This document shows, piece after piece, positions 1 to 8,019 of a stretch of 64,000 nucleotides of DNA. Source of the DNA: Paludibacteraceae bacterium (GTDB taxonomy: Bacteria; Bacteroidota; Bacteroidia; Bacteroidales; Paludibacteraceae); the NCBI GenBank assembly GCA_017625155.1, contig JAGALP010000009.1, positions 1 to 64,000 of the forward strand. The letters run 5' to 3'. The position numbers and the translations under genes were made by a program. Below the pieces are notes generated by a model. That model was not told the origin of the DNA. It made no database searches and saw only the letters and a list, made by a program, of their open reading frames with translations. The first letter of the stretch is position 1. The number at the start of each line of letters is the position of its first letter.

Positions 1-273
1 TGCTTCTTTCCCGCTATCTTTCTCGAAACCACCTCGTTACTATTCCGATACCACTCTGTTACCACTGTATCACCATCCAATACTTTCCCCGTACCATGCC
101 ACCTATCCTCCGCTCGACTCCCTAATATCCTCCACCTCCAGCGCAGCAACCTACCAACTACAGGCGCACAGCGCCGATCTACAGCGAAGCGAACTACCAC
201 CTGTCACCCGCCACTTGTCTTGTGCTCGGCGATAACCCGCCGAGTAAAAAATCGCACTAAAATGCGATTTTTC
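1..273. other. No gene seen at left edge
   Basis: No reading frame here looks like a protein. The stretch is pyrimidine-rich on the plus strand with degenerate 'accac/cacc' words. Bases 22-40 match, inverted and with two mismatches, bases 2160-2178 (core GTGGTTTCGA), so it may hold a dispersed repeat. It ends at the promoter of the 6S-like RNA. Confidence 0.5.
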
Positions 274-304
274 TTGCAAATGCGCAAATTTTGTTGTACC
301 TTTG
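274..304 (+). promoter_or_regulatory. Bacteroidota promoter of the 6S-like RNA
   Basis: TTG at 274-276, 20 nt, then TACCTTTG at 297-304. This is the -33/-7 pattern seen throughout the window. The start of transcription is expected near 310. Confidence 0.7.
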
Positions 305-310
305 CAGTCG

Positions 311-540
311 CAATCCGAATAATCGGTTTGCAGACATAAATAAAAAGCGTTTATTAGCGCTTGTTTTGGAACTATTGAAATCTGGTAAATTTCCTTCCCC
401 CAAGGCAAGAACAGCAATAAATGCTCATTGGTATGTATTCTACCGCGCTGATAGTGCGCGTTGTACATATCAGCGTGGGCGTTATTGTTTATTCTTGGGG
501 AATAGGTTTACCAGAACCTCAATAGTTAAGAATAAGCAAA
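311..540 (+). ncRNA. ssrS: 6S-like RNA (long regulatory hairpin)
   Basis: The transcript after the 297-304 promoter can fold into one long interrupted rod, as 6S RNA does. Visible pairings are 359-366 with 530-537, 370-377 (AACTATTG) with 520-527, 382-389 (CTGGTAAA) with 507-514, 395-404 with 494-502 (one bulged C), the CAATAA near 415 with TTATTG near 482, and a terminal hairpin 447-453/468-474. Such rods mimic an open promoter and bind RNA polymerase. A 5' mini-hairpin (about 311-332) precedes the rod. A Bacteroidota form (6S-Flavo) is known; assignment here rests on shape only. The 3' end is not defined because no clear terminator is seen. Confidence 0.6.
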
Positions 541-611
541 AGTAAGGTTCCACGCTTTTCTTTTATAATCACGGGTCGTTTGGAGCCGACTTCCCACAAA
601 TCATTTATACG

Positions 612-1103
612 ATGAAGAATAAGTTTATTCTCATTTGTGCATTGCTTTGTTCTTTACAGGCGTGGGCTGCTATACCCAGTCTGGTAGTCAAACCCCTAAG
701 TGGCAAAGAGTGTATCACTGCCTTAGGCAGTATAGGCAAGGTAGTGTATTCGGGTGACTCGCTGTATGTATATGACGTTGCCAAAAATGTGGTATTCAGC
801 GACTTGCTCGCCAACGTGCAGCATATCCGCTTCTCGGATGAGCAACTAAGTACGCCAACTCAAGTAGAAAACACGCAAACCAATAACGGTTTGCAAGTAA
901 AAGTGTATCCCAACCCTACGCAGGAGGTGTTAATGGTGGAGAACGCACAAGGCGATGTGTTGCGCTTGTACTCTATGGATGGTCGTTTGGTGGTAACACA
1001 GGCAGTAGAGAGCGGTTCTGCACAAGTGGATATGGCAGAATTGCCCACAGGTAACTACTTGCTGCTCAGCGGAAATCAATCTTTCCAAGTAATTAAACAA
1101 TAA
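612..1103 (+). CDS. Small exported protein with type IX secretion sorting domain
   Basis: A 163-residue protein with an N-terminal signal peptide (about residues 1-19, ending AWA). Its C-terminal 70 residues resemble the type A T9SS sorting domain: VYPNP at about 97-101, then LRLYSMDGRLV and a LPTGNYLL motif near the end. Type IX substrates are exported by Sec, cross the outer membrane and are attached to the surface. The body before the sorting domain (about 75 residues) is not recognised; it contains the 'VKPLSGKECITALGSIGKV' stretch also reminiscent of short T9SS-associated proteins. It lies 13 nt before the next exported protein, so the two are probably cotranscribed. No TAnnTTTG box is seen just upstream, so it may be expressed by read-through from the 6S-like RNA promoter. 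Confidence 0.7.
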   Translation: MKNKFILICALLCSLQAWAAIPSLVVKPLSGKECITALGSIGKVVYSGDSLYVYDVAKNVVFSDLLANVQHIRFSDEQLSTPTQVENTQTNNGLQVKVYPNPTQEVLMVENAQGDVLRLYSMDGRLVVTQAVESGSAQVDMAELPTGNYLLLSGNQSFQVIKQ

Positions 1104-1116
1104 AACTTATAATGAT

Positions 1117-2013
1117 ATGAAAAAACTTTTCTTTTTACTGGCTTGTGTAGCCATGAGTGTATTGTCTTTTGGTCAAGACAATCAATTGGTATGGGCAAAT
1201 GGTCATTTGCTGTATGGTACTCCTATTGAGAGTATTGATAGTTTAACCTACGATGAGATGCAGGATATTGATACTTTGCATTTACTCCTTCCTCGCACAT
1301 TGATTAAGGTAATGCATGATACGGTGGTAGAAACCCAAATCGTACATGACACAGTCGTAGAAACTCAAATCGTACATGACACTATCATACAAATCGAAAT
1401 GGTGCATGATACAATATATATGATTTGTAATCACGAATACGTGGACTTAGGTTTGAGTGTAAAATGGGCGACTTGTAACGTGGGTGCAGAAAGTCCCGAA
1501 GAGTATGGTGATTACTTCGCATGGGGCGAGGTGGAGCCAAAAGAGACTTACGGCTGGAGTACGTATAAATGGTGCAATGGCTCGTATGATTCACTAACCA
1601 AGTACAATAATAGTAGCAGTTACGGTATTATAGATAATAAAACAGTCCTTGAAGCGGCTAATGATGCAGCTGCAGTTAATTGGGGTGGTTCTTGGCGTAT
1701 GCCAACCGATGCCGAATTAACCGAATTGCGTGATAACTGCACTTGGATTTGGACCACTCAAAACGGAGTGAATGGTTATAGAGTAACCTCAAATAAGGAA
1801 GGTTACACCGACAAGTCCATCTTTCTCCCCGCCGCAGGCTACCGCTACGATAGTTCGCTCCACTACGCAGGCAGCGACGGCTTCTACTGGTCGAGTTCGC
1901 TCTACACGGGCAGCCCGCTCTACGCGTATGTATTGTACTTCGACTCAGGCGGCGTGAATTGGGGCAACGGCTATCGGGACTATGGACGATCTGTTCGCCC
2001 TGTGTGCCAGTAG
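1117..2013 (+). CDS. Exported protein with FSM-type paralogous domain
   Basis: A 298-residue protein with a Sec signal peptide (MKKLFFLLACVAMSVLSFG). It has a repeat segment at about residues 66-105 with four 10-residue units beginning (M/V)HDT, then a domain starting YVDLGLSVKWATCNVGA with several Trp and aromatic residues and ending SVRPVCQ. That domain matches the pattern of the 'Fibrobacter succinogenes major paralogous' / DUF1566-like fold common in exported Bacteroidales proteins. Its function is unknown; surface or carbohydrate interaction is only a guess. The HDT repeats look like a spacer between the signal peptide region and the globular domain. It ends just before a hairpin and a strong terminator. 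Confidence 0.7.
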   Translation: MKKLFFLLACVAMSVLSFGQDNQLVWANGHLLYGTPIESIDSLTYDEMQDIDTLHLLLPRTLIKVMHDTVVETQIVHDTVVETQIVHDTIIQIEMVHDTIYMICNHEYVDLGLSVKWATCNVGAESPEEYGDYFAWGEVEPKETYGWSTYKWCNGSYDSLTKYNNSSSYGIIDNKTVLEAANDAAAVNWGGSWRMPTDAELTELRDNCTWIWTTQNGVNGYRVTSNKEGYTDKSIFLPAAGYRYDSSLHYAGSDGFYWSSSLYTGSPLYAYVLYFDSGGVNWGNGYRDYGRSVRPVCQ

Positions 2014-2038
2014 TCGAGAATTACCCTCGTCGCCTCTT

Positions 2039-2063
2039 CCCAAAAACTCACGCAGTTTTTGGG
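2039..2063. repeat. Inverted repeat after the FSM-domain gene
   Basis: CCCAAAAACT at 2039-2048 pairs with AGTTTTTGGG at 2054-2063. It is a stable hairpin 25 nt after the stop, just upstream of the terminator. Confidence 0.5.
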
Positions 2064-2082
2064 AACCCTGAGAAAACTATAT

Positions 2083-2114
2083 AAATTGCTCCCCTAACTT
2101 GGGGGAGCAATTTT
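2083..2114 (+). terminator. Rho-independent terminator
   Basis: AAATTGCTCCCC (2083-2094), loop, GGGGGAGCAATTTT (2101-2114). A strong GC-rich stem flanked by A and T runs; it could work in both directions. Confidence 0.75.
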
Positions 2115-2314
2115 AAAAAGGAGTGTATCGTCATCCCGCCACCGATGGACCTCGCAGTGGTAACGAAGTGGTTTCGAAGGGTACCGCCAGTCAAAATTTA
2201 GCCCATAGATAGGACACAGTTAGCCCACAGATATGCTATAGTGGTCGCGAAATGGTCACGTAGCCCGAAGGGAACTTGAAGAAAATCCAGATAAAATGCC
2301 GTGAATGTGATTCA
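2115..2314. other. Intergenic stretch with dispersed-repeat sequence
   Basis: No gene is seen. It holds one copy (2224-2252) of a repeat also found at 36073-36112 and 52334-52362, with the core GTGGTCGCGAAA, and a GTGGTTTCGA element (2160-2179) matching the inverted sequence at 22-40. Confidence 0.55.
2224..2252 (+). repeat. Dispersed repeat copy 1
   Basis: It starts CCCACAGAT and ends GTGGTCGCGAAA. It matches the copy at 52334-52362 at 26 of 29 positions by eye, with the same spacing. Confidence 0.6.
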
Positions 2315-2935
2315 TCAACTATAAATCACATACCCTGCCACACCCGCTAAAACTATCAATAGAATCGGGTGAGAGAGCAGATTGATGAACTTCTTAAACA
2401 CCTCAGCACTTTTTTTAGAAACGCCTGCCGTGTTCTTCGAAAACATAGGCAAGAGAGTAAACAAACAAACGACCCCGAAGATCACCCAACTCTTCCAATC
2501 AATAAAACTAACAGAAGGCTGACCAACAGGCTTCATCAGCAATAATGCAGCCGCAGCAATCATTCCCAATACCGAAAGACGCAACATCTGCATCGTACGA
2601 GTGAAATAAATATTATGCTGAAAACGAGTACTGATAACAAAATACACCTTGCAAAGCGACAGCATGATAATCAAACTGGGAATAACAATCGCTACAGTAG
2701 CCAGCAGACTACCCCACACATTGCCTGTGGCTGTATAGCCCACATATGTGGCGCAGTTGATGCCTATCGGACCAGGAGTCACTTGGCTGATAGCCAAGAT
2801 ATCAACAAACTCCTCTTGGGTCATCCAGCCATGCACCTCTATCTCATGTTGGATAAGTGAGAAGATTGCCAATCCTCCTCCAAAACCAAAAAATCCGATT
2901 TTCAAAAAACTCAAGAAAAGTTGCAAATAAATCAT
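2315..2935 (-). CDS. Chromate transporter family protein, short form (second of pair)
   Basis: A 206-residue single-domain CHR membrane protein. FLKIGFFGFGGG near the start and the QVTPGPIGINCATYVGY motif are the family signature; several hydrophobic segments follow. Short CHR proteins usually occur as adjacent pairs that together do the work of one full ChrA, an inner-membrane exporter of chromate or similar oxyanions; the natural substrate here is unknown. The start is chosen at 2935 because its ATG overlaps the stop of the upstream partner (ATGA), although the open frame extends further upstream. No terminator is evident downstream. Confidence 0.8.
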   Translation of the reverse strand: MIYLQLFLSFLKIGFFGFGGGLAIFSLIQHEIEVHGWMTQEEFVDILAISQVTPGPIGINCATYVGYTATGNVWGSLLATVAIVIPSLIIMLSLCKVYFVISTRFQHNIYFTRTMQMLRLSVLGMIAAAALLLMKPVGQPSVSFIDWKSWVIFGVVCLFTLLPMFSKNTAGVSKKSAEVFKKFINLLSHPILLIVLAGVAGYVIYS

Positions 2936-3474
2936 GCCTTCCTCCTTTCTTTGAGCCATGTATAAAGCAATGTGACCACTACTGTCACAAGAATAATCCA
3001 TACAGGCGACAACCCACCTAACCAAATCAGCAACGCACCCGCAATAGGGATTATAGCCGTTGTCCAAGTAATCTTGGTGCCGTGTGCCATCTTGCATAGC
3101 GGAGCTGCAATCAATGCCACCACCGCAGGGCGAATGCCTTTAAACACTGCCTCTACAGCAGGCAAATCCTTGTAATCTTGAAATACCATCGCTATCGCCA
3201 AGATGATTAAGAACGATGGTAATACGGCTCCCAGCACCGTGGCTATCACACCACGCCAACCGCCAATGCGCCAACCAATGAATATTGCTGAATTCACCGC
3301 TATCAACCCAGGCGCAGCCTGTGCCAAAGCAATCATATTCAGAAACTCCTCACGGTCAATCCACCCCTTGCGCTCCACCACTTCATGCTCTATCATAGAC
3401 AACATCACATACCCTCCACCTATCGTGAAGGTACCAATCTTGAGGTATGTCCAAAAGAGCTGGAGATAGCGCAT
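2932..3474 (-). CDS. Chromate transporter family protein, short form (first of pair)
   Basis: A 180-residue partner of the previous gene. It shows the N-terminal CHR motif YLKIGTFTIGGGYVMLSMIEHE and the AQAAPGLIAVNSAIFIGW motif, with four or five hydrophobic stretches. The start at 3474 is supported by a one-base overlap with the udk stop (TAATG); the longer open frame upstream lies inside udk. udk, this gene and its partner therefore form one operon. The paired half-size arrangement supports a heteromeric transporter. Confidence 0.8.
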   Translation of the reverse strand: MRYLQLFWTYLKIGTFTIGGGYVMLSMIEHEVVERKGWIDREEFLNMIALAQAAPGLIAVNSAIFIGWRIGGWRGVIATVLGAVLPSFLIILAIAMVFQDYKDLPAVEAVFKGIRPAVVALIAAPLCKMAHGTKITWTTAIIPIAGALLIWLGGLSPVWIILVTVVVTLLYTWLKERRKA

Positions 3475-4091
3475 TATTTCTTCTCCTTGAGCTCCTGCTT
3501 GATGAATTTCACAAGCATATTGATGGCGGCATTGTTGTGTCCACCTTGAGGAATGATAACATCTGCATAGCGTTTGCATGTCTCAATAAACTGCTCATGC
3601 ATAGGTTTCAGCACACGCTGATAACGCTCCATCACTGCCTCTACAGTACGTCCACGCTCCACAATATCACGTTGCACCACACGAATTAGACGGTCATCGG
3701 CATCTGCATCCACAAAAATCTTCAAATCCATCTGCTGGCGAAGATGATAATCACGCAACGCCATAATGCCCTCAACGATAATAATCTCGCGAGGCTCAAC
3801 ATGGATAGTCTCCTTCTGCCGCGAAGAGGTGATATAGTCATAGATTGGTTGCTCTACAGCATGACCTTGCTTCAGTTGCTCAATATGCTTCGAAAGCAAT
3901 GGCCACTCAAATGCATCAGGATGGTCAAAATTGATATTCTGACGTTCTTCTACGGGGACATTGCTACTGTCCTTGTAATAAGAATCTTGAGGAATGACTA
4001 CGACTTCGCCCTTTGGAAGGCGCTCTATCAGTTTCTTTACAACTGTTGTTTTACCCGAGCCAGTACCGCCCGCTATGCCAATGATAAACAT
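3474..4091 (-). CDS. udk: Uridine kinase
   Basis: A 205-residue cytoplasmic pyrimidine-salvage enzyme that phosphorylates uridine and cytidine using ATP or GTP. The P-loop GGTGSGKT lies at residues 8-15. Further family features are QDSYYKD, NFDHPDAFEW, the IIIVEGIMAL strand and the RLIRVVQRDIVERGR region. The length is typical. The ATG at 4091 is preferred; two codons upstream lies an in-frame TTG. The promoter is 4134-4164. It heads an operon with two chromate-transporter genes, an association I cannot explain. Confidence 0.92.
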   Translation of the reverse strand: MFIIGIAGGTGSGKTTVVKKLIERLPKGEVVVIPQDSYYKDSSNVPVEERQNINFDHPDAFEWPLLSKHIEQLKQGHAVEQPIYDYITSSRQKETIHVEPREIIIVEGIMALRDYHLRQQMDLKIFVDADADDRLIRVVQRDIVERGRTVEAVMERYQRVLKPMHEQFIETCKRYADVIIPQGGHNNAAINMLVKFIKQELKEKK

Positions 4092-4133
4092 AGACAATAA
4101 TAGATTTTGGAGAATGAATCAAATTTATCGCTG

Positions 4134-4164
4134 CAAAGTTACTGCTTTTTTTGCAAATATGCAA
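4134..4164 (-). promoter_or_regulatory. Promoter of udk operon
   Basis: On the minus strand TTG (4162-4164), 20 nt, TAACTTTG (4134-4141). It overlaps the divergent promoter 4151-4181. Confidence 0.65.
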
Positions 4165-4181
4165 ATATTTTCGTACCTTTG
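4151..4181 (+). promoter_or_regulatory. Promoter of the nucleosidase-like gene
   Basis: TTG 4151-4153, 20 nt, TACCTTTG 4174-4181. It interleaves with the udk promoter on the other strand, so the two may compete for polymerase. Confidence 0.7.
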
Positions 4182-4204
4182 CGGTCTAAAATACAATTAA
4201 AAGC

Positions 4205-4744
4205 ATGAATAACCATTTTATTGTTATTGCCGAAGCAGGCGATTTTATTGGTGAACAAAAACTCATTGCTCAACATCTGCAAGGAGAAATGCGCGATGGA
4301 CAATGGTATATGTCGGACGGAACAGTCTGGGACATCCTCGTTACAGGAGTGGGAGCAATCAACGTAATGCACACACTACGCGACTTGCCACGCGACGCAA
4401 AAATAATCAACATCGGCTATGCAGGAAGCGCAAACTATGCCATCGGAAGTGCTGTTTGCGTGACGGAAGTGCGCCTGAATCATCCTTGTGTCACCTACCC
4501 CGAACCAGAGCTGCACCTGCGCCCTATTCCCGATGAATATTTGAAACAACCACAAGATTGTTTGAGGTCAGTATGCTATAGCAACACCGACTTTGTATTG
4601 CAATCGGATTACCATGATTGCGTATTCGACATGGAGTTGGCATACATTGCTGCTTTAGGATTCGAGAACCTCTCTTCGCTGAAAATTGTAAGCGACAACC
4701 TTAGTCTGCATGCTTACCGAGAAGTGGCAGCAGGAGTGGAATAA
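4205..4744 (+). CDS. Nucleoside phosphorylase / MTA-SAH nucleosidase-like protein
   Basis: A 179-residue PNP_UDP-superfamily protein. Visible features are the N-terminal strand with EAGDF, GVGAINV (residues 48-54), IINIGYAGSA (68-77), then FDMELAYIAA (141-150) and IVSDN (161-165). In MTA/SAH nucleosidases the glutamate after Met and the aspartate of SDN are catalytic; both are present (E144, D164). The chain is about 50 residues shorter than typical MTAN, so the substrate is uncertain. It would act in the cytoplasm in purine salvage or removal of methylthioadenosine. It is monocistronic and divergent from udk, itself a nucleoside-salvage gene. Confidence 0.7.
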   Translation: MNNHFIVIAEAGDFIGEQKLIAQHLQGEMRDGQWYMSDGTVWDILVTGVGAINVMHTLRDLPRDAKIINIGYAGSANYAIGSAVCVTEVRLNHPCVTYPEPELHLRPIPDEYLKQPQDCLRSVCYSNTDFVLQSDYHDCVFDMELAYIAALGFENLSSLKIVSDNLSLHAYREVAAGVE

Positions 4745-4818
4745 TCCCCACCCTATAGACGTTTTCGCAGAAAATCCGACCGTTTTTCAGTAAAAAAACG
4801 AAAAAAGTACGAAATTAT

Positions 4819-4849
4819 TTGGTCAATCCAAAAAAAAGCAGTACCTTTG
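4819..4849 (+). promoter_or_regulatory. Promoter of initiator tRNA
   Basis: TTG 4819-4821, 20 nt, TACCTTTG 4842-4849, 27 nt before the mature tRNA. Confidence 0.7.
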
Positions 4850-4875
4850 CAGCCGATTTCGAAAGAAATATATAT

Positions 4876-4947
<72 letters not shown>

Positions 4948-4954
4948 CAAAACT

Positions 4955-4982
4955 AAAGCCATCCATTAGGGTGGCTTTTTTG
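4955..4982 (+). terminator. Terminator after initiator tRNA
   Basis: AAAGCCATCC, short loop, GGGTGGCTTTTTT: a stem plus T-run directly after the tRNA. Confidence 0.75.
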
Positions 4983-5002
4983 TATAAAAAATGTTGTTAC
5001 AG

Positions 5003-5033
5003 TTGCGTATGTGAGAAAATTACATTACCTTTG
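5003..5033 (+). promoter_or_regulatory. Promoter of DUF4294 gene
   Basis: TTG 5003-5005, 20 nt, TACCTTTG 5026-5033. It lies inside an upstream extension of the open frame, which shows that the true start is at or after 5041. Confidence 0.7.
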
Positions 5034-5040
5034 CAACGGA

Positions 5041-5652
5041 ATGCGAAAAATGGCGATGCTCATAATGGTGTTGGTTGCTATTGCAGCGCGGGGAGAAAGT
5101 CTGCCCGACTTCGTGATGCCATCACATGAAATGGATTATGTGGATTCGGTGCAATTGCAAGTGAGCGACAACGATACCTTTTACCTCGCGCACATGCACG
5201 AGATTTGGGTGTATCCCAAGATGGTCTTCAAAAACAAACAACAAGAACGTTTTTATTGGAAGACTGTCCGCGATGTCAAGAAAACCCTACCCTTTGCCAA
5301 ACTCCTAACCAAAGAAATGGAATATGCTGACCAGCAATTGGCAAAAATACCCGATAAGAAACTGCGAAAGAAATGGTGGAAACAACACGAGAAATATCTC
5401 TTTAAGAAATACGAACAACATTTCCGCAAGATGACTGCCTCACAAGGCCAGATGCTGATGAAACTCATGGATCGAGAAAGCGACCGTACAAGCTACGATA
5501 TCATCAAGCACTATCGAGGAAAAGCAAGCGCCAATTTCTGGCAGTTCATCGCCAAACTGTTTAAGAACGACCTCAAGGAAGAATACGATGCCTTGGACAA
5601 AGACAGAATCGTAGAACGAGTAATAAACCTTGTAGAAGCAGGTCAGTTGTAG
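5041..5652 (+). CDS. DUF4294 family exported protein
   Basis: About 203 residues. A signal peptide-like start (MRKMAMLIMVLVAIAARGES) is followed by a Bacteroidota-restricted DUF4294 region: VYPKMVFKNKQQERFYWKTVRDVKKTLPFAK, a very basic helix (KKLRKKWWKQHEKYL), and GQMLMKLMDRESDRTSYDIIK. The function is unknown; the family is usually a single-copy periplasmic protein. The ATG at 5041 starts only about 8 nt after the -7 box, so the mRNA may be almost leaderless; ATG 5050 is an alternative. It is monocistronic. Confidence 0.75.
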   Translation: MRKMAMLIMVLVAIAARGESLPDFVMPSHEMDYVDSVQLQVSDNDTFYLAHMHEIWVYPKMVFKNKQQERFYWKTVRDVKKTLPFAKLLTKEMEYADQQLAKIPDKKLRKKWWKQHEKYLFKKYEQHFRKMTASQGQMLMKLMDRESDRTSYDIIKHYRGKASANFWQFIAKLFKNDLKEEYDALDKDRIVERVINLVEAGQL

Positions 5653-5712
5653 CGGTTTTAGTATATTTTTCATGCTTTTCTTGCAAAAAATGCAAATTGT
5701 ACACCGTAAATT

Positions 5713-5742
5713 TTGTAAATTGTAAATATTTTTGTACCTTTG
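5713..5742 (+). promoter_or_regulatory. Promoter of secG
   Basis: TTG 5713-5715, 19 nt, TACCTTTG 5735-5742. A leader of about 80 nt follows, made largely of repeated AACATTTAGAACC/TTTTAAAAC words. Confidence 0.65.
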
Positions 5743-5828
5743 CAAGCTCATTGGGTTTTTGTACCTCGAGAACAAGCGCACAACGCTTAAAACATTTAGA
5801 ACCTTTAAAACTTTTAAAACAATAAATT

Positions 5829-6167
5829 ATGTACGTACTATTAACTATTTTGATTGTTATCGCAGCAATATTGCTGATCCTTTTGGTGTTGGTACAAAAC
5901 AGCAAAGGTGGTGGTTTAGCTGCAGGTTTCTCTAGCGGAAACCAAGTAATGGGTGCTCCTAAGACAGCTGACTTCTTGGAGAAAGCAAGTTGGACTTTAG
6001 CTGCTATCATCATCGCATTGAGCGTTCTTGCAGTTGGTTTCAACAAGAGCCAAAGTGCTACTACAGAAGAAGGTAGTGCTATTACCGAGCAAGTGCAAGA
6101 GGCTTACGATGCAGAGCAAGCTGCTCAAGCAGTACCTGAGTTTGAGACAGAGGAAGTAGCAGAGTAA
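5829..6167 (+). CDS. secG: Preprotein translocase subunit SecG
   Basis: A 112-residue inner-membrane subunit of the SecYEG channel. Two transmembrane helices (about residues 2-22 and 55-75) flank the conserved cytoplasmic loop LVQNSKGGGLAAGFSSG and QVMGAPKTADFLEK. The acidic C-terminal tail (EEGSAITEQVQEAYDAEQ...) is typical of Bacteroidota SecG. It has its own promoter and is followed by a strong terminator. Confidence 0.92.
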   Translation: MYVLLTILIVIAAILLILLVLVQNSKGGGLAAGFSSGNQVMGAPKTADFLEKASWTLAAIIIALSVLAVGFNKSQSATTEEGSAITEQVQEAYDAEQAAQAVPEFETEEVAE

Positions 6168-6189
6168 TTCATATTATTTCCTTACAACT

Positions 6190-6222
6190 AAAAAAAGAGA
6201 AGCAGACGTGCTTCTCTTTTTT
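6190..6222 (+). terminator. Terminator of secG
   Basis: AAAAGAGAAGCA, loop, TGCTTCTCTTTTTT. Confidence 0.8.
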
Positions 6223-6310
6223 GTATTAGATATTTACAACTACCATAAAAGTAAAAGAGAGCGCGATATCACATCGAACTCTCTCGCATATTATGAAAAA
6301 CACTATTTAC

Positions 6311-6345
6311 AAAAACACGACCTCTTCTCAACATCGTGTTTTTTT
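6311..6345 (-). terminator. Terminator of the response regulator
   Basis: AAAACACGA (6312-6320) pairs with TCGTGTTTT (6334 onward) just downstream of the minus-strand stop at 6353. The flanking A and T runs make it potentially bidirectional. Confidence 0.6.
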
Positions 6346-6352
6346 CTTTTAA

Positions 6353-7039
6353 TTAGTTATTCATGATAACCAACTTATACCCTTTGCTATGTACACTCAT
6401 AATTCGTACTGGTGTTGCTTCGCCTAAATATTTGCGCAAATGATTGATATACACACTTAAAGAACGTGCATTAAAATAGGTATCTGCTCCCCAAATAGTC
6501 ATCAATATACGATTACGATCTACTAATTCATTCATATTTTGGCAAAGTATTTTGAGCAAATCATTTTCACGTGAACTCAAGTGACGCTCTCCTAGTAACT
6601 GTCGCATAGAGTCAAATACCAAATCCCCCAATTGCCATTCCGTTTGTTCCGCTTCTAGTGTGTGGCGATATCTACGCATCACAGCCTCTATCCTACATAT
6701 CAGAATGTCCATTGAGAATGGTTTTGTCACATAATCATCACATCCCAACTCATATGCATATATAATATCATCACGATCAGTCTTCGCGGTTAGCATAATA
6801 ACTGGCATATTCGGCAGAGACACACGGATTTGTTTCAGCAAATCATAGCCATTCATACGAGGCATCATTATATCACTGATAATCAAGTCATAATGCTTAA
6901 TCATTATCAGTTCCCACGCCTCTTTACCATTATTCGCAGTCTCCACTGTATAATCCTTGCTACGCAAATAATCTGCAAGTACAGTGCTTAAACTAGCATC
7001 ATCTTCTACTAACAATATGTTGGTTGACCTTTTATTCAT
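6353..7039 (-). CDS. OmpR-family response regulator
   Basis: About 228 residues. Receiver domain: acidic pair E12-D13-D14, phosphoacceptor D56 (IISDIMMPRMNG), T84 (MLTAK), K106 (VTKPF). DNA-binding winged helix: about residues 130-228 (LSSRENDLLKILCQN...VYINHLRKYLG...VHSKGYKLV). It would regulate transcription once phosphorylated. No histidine kinase lies beside it, so the partner is encoded elsewhere. A GTG codon precedes the ATG; the ATG is preferred. It lies about 60 nt downstream of the HhH-protein gene on the same strand and may share its transcript. Confidence 0.9.
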   Translation of the reverse strand: MNKRSTNILLVEDDASLSTVLADYLRSKDYTVETANNGKEAWELIMIKHYDLIISDIMMPRMNGYDLLKQIRVSLPNMPVIMLTAKTDRDDIIYAYELGCDDYVTKPFSMDILICRIEAVMRRYRHTLEAEQTEWQLGDLVFDSMRQLLGERHLSSRENDLLKILCQNMNELVDRNRILMTIWGADTYFNARSLSVYINHLRKYLGEATPVRIMSVHSKGYKLVIMNN

Positions 7040-7101
7040 CACATAAGTTTTACTAACGCCAGCATTACTGCAAATACCGTGCCAAACCCAACTATTTTCA
7101 G

Positions 7102-8019
7102 CTAATTTTTATCAAAATTAAGATATGGAGCTATTTTCTCAAGTGTTTCTGTAGATATATAATCTAGTTCATTCAATTGTTGAATAGAATCCAAACGAAT
7201 CTTCCGTCTTCTCAATTCGTAAATGGCTTTTGCCTGTTCAAAGCGTAAATACGGATGACGTGCCAATCGTTGTACACCCACTTGATTGATAGGAATCTGC
7301 TCTACAATCACACTATCCATATAAAGATGTTGCAAGAGCGTGTCAGCATTTACACCGTCCATACCCTTTGCCTCTAGGACTTGCTCCACCCGTACAAACC
7401 CACCCAACTGCTCACGATAACGGACAATCTGTCTAGCACGATAAGAACCAATACCATACAGCATTTTCAATTCTATAGTATCTGTTGTACGTAAATTAAT
7501 AATAGTATCTTTGTTTTCCTTCTGCCATTGGGGCAACGAATATACTCGCACAGAATCTACTAAACTATCCATCTCCTCGCGCGCGATGTGTATATAAGGA
7601 GCCAATGCTTGATACATACTATCCGTCATACCGTACAACCTTTTCAGGTCATCTGGCTTACGGTATTTGCCTCCTTTGGCGCGGTATTTCAACATATTCT
7701 TTGCCTGCCATGGCTTGAAGCCTAAATGCACCAACGTACTGCTATCTGCCGTATTGGGGTTAAACGCTTGCATACGAATCTCAATAGTATCACGGGGATA
7801 TCGCTTTTCCCATTCAGTCTTACGTATGCTATCTTGTTGGGCTTGGTGAGCAGTGAAATGCGTCATTGTGGAGTCGTTTATCCTAGTAGAATCTTCCTCT
7901 TTCTCTGGTTGAAAATGCTTGACTGCCATCAGTGTGCCCACCACCAGAATCACCAACAATGCCACGCCCAACCATTGCTCTGCGGTCAATAGAAAATATA
8001 TCTTTCTTTGTTTCTTCAT
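7102..8019 (-). CDS. ComEA-type helix-hairpin-helix protein, membrane anchored
   Basis: 305 residues. One N-terminal membrane helix (about 15-33), then a hydrophilic linker and three helix-hairpin-helix segments, e.g. FNPNTADSSTLVHLGFKPWQAKNMLKYR, LKMLYGIGSYRARQIVRYREQLGGF and INQVGVQRLARHPYLRFEQAKAIYELRR. HhH motifs bind DNA without sequence preference; ComEA-like proteins hold incoming DNA in the periplasm during natural transformation. The start codon overlaps the xseA stop (ATGA). Being next to a ComEC-like gene supports a DNA-uptake role, although Bacteroidota HhH proteins of this kind are rarely tested. Confidence 0.8.
   Translation of the reverse strand: MKKQRKIYFLLTAEQWLGVALLVILVVGTLMAVKHFQPEKEEDSTRINDSTMTHFTAHQAQQDSIRKTEWEKRYPRDTIEIRMQAFNPNTADSSTLVHLGFKPWQAKNMLKYRAKGGKYRKPDDLKRLYGMTDSMYQALAPYIHIAREEMDSLVDSVRVYSLPQWQKENKDTIINLRTTDTIELKMLYGIGSYRARQIVRYREQLGGFVRVEQVLEAKGMDGVNADTLLQHLYMDSVIVEQIPINQVGVQRLARHPYLRFEQAKAIYELRRRKIRLDSIQQLNELDYISTETLEKIAPYLNFDKN

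Noticed and set aside
291..545. 84-codon open frame over the first RNA
   Set aside because: It coincides with the long 6S-like hairpin, starts within the promoter, and its residues show no protein-like pattern.
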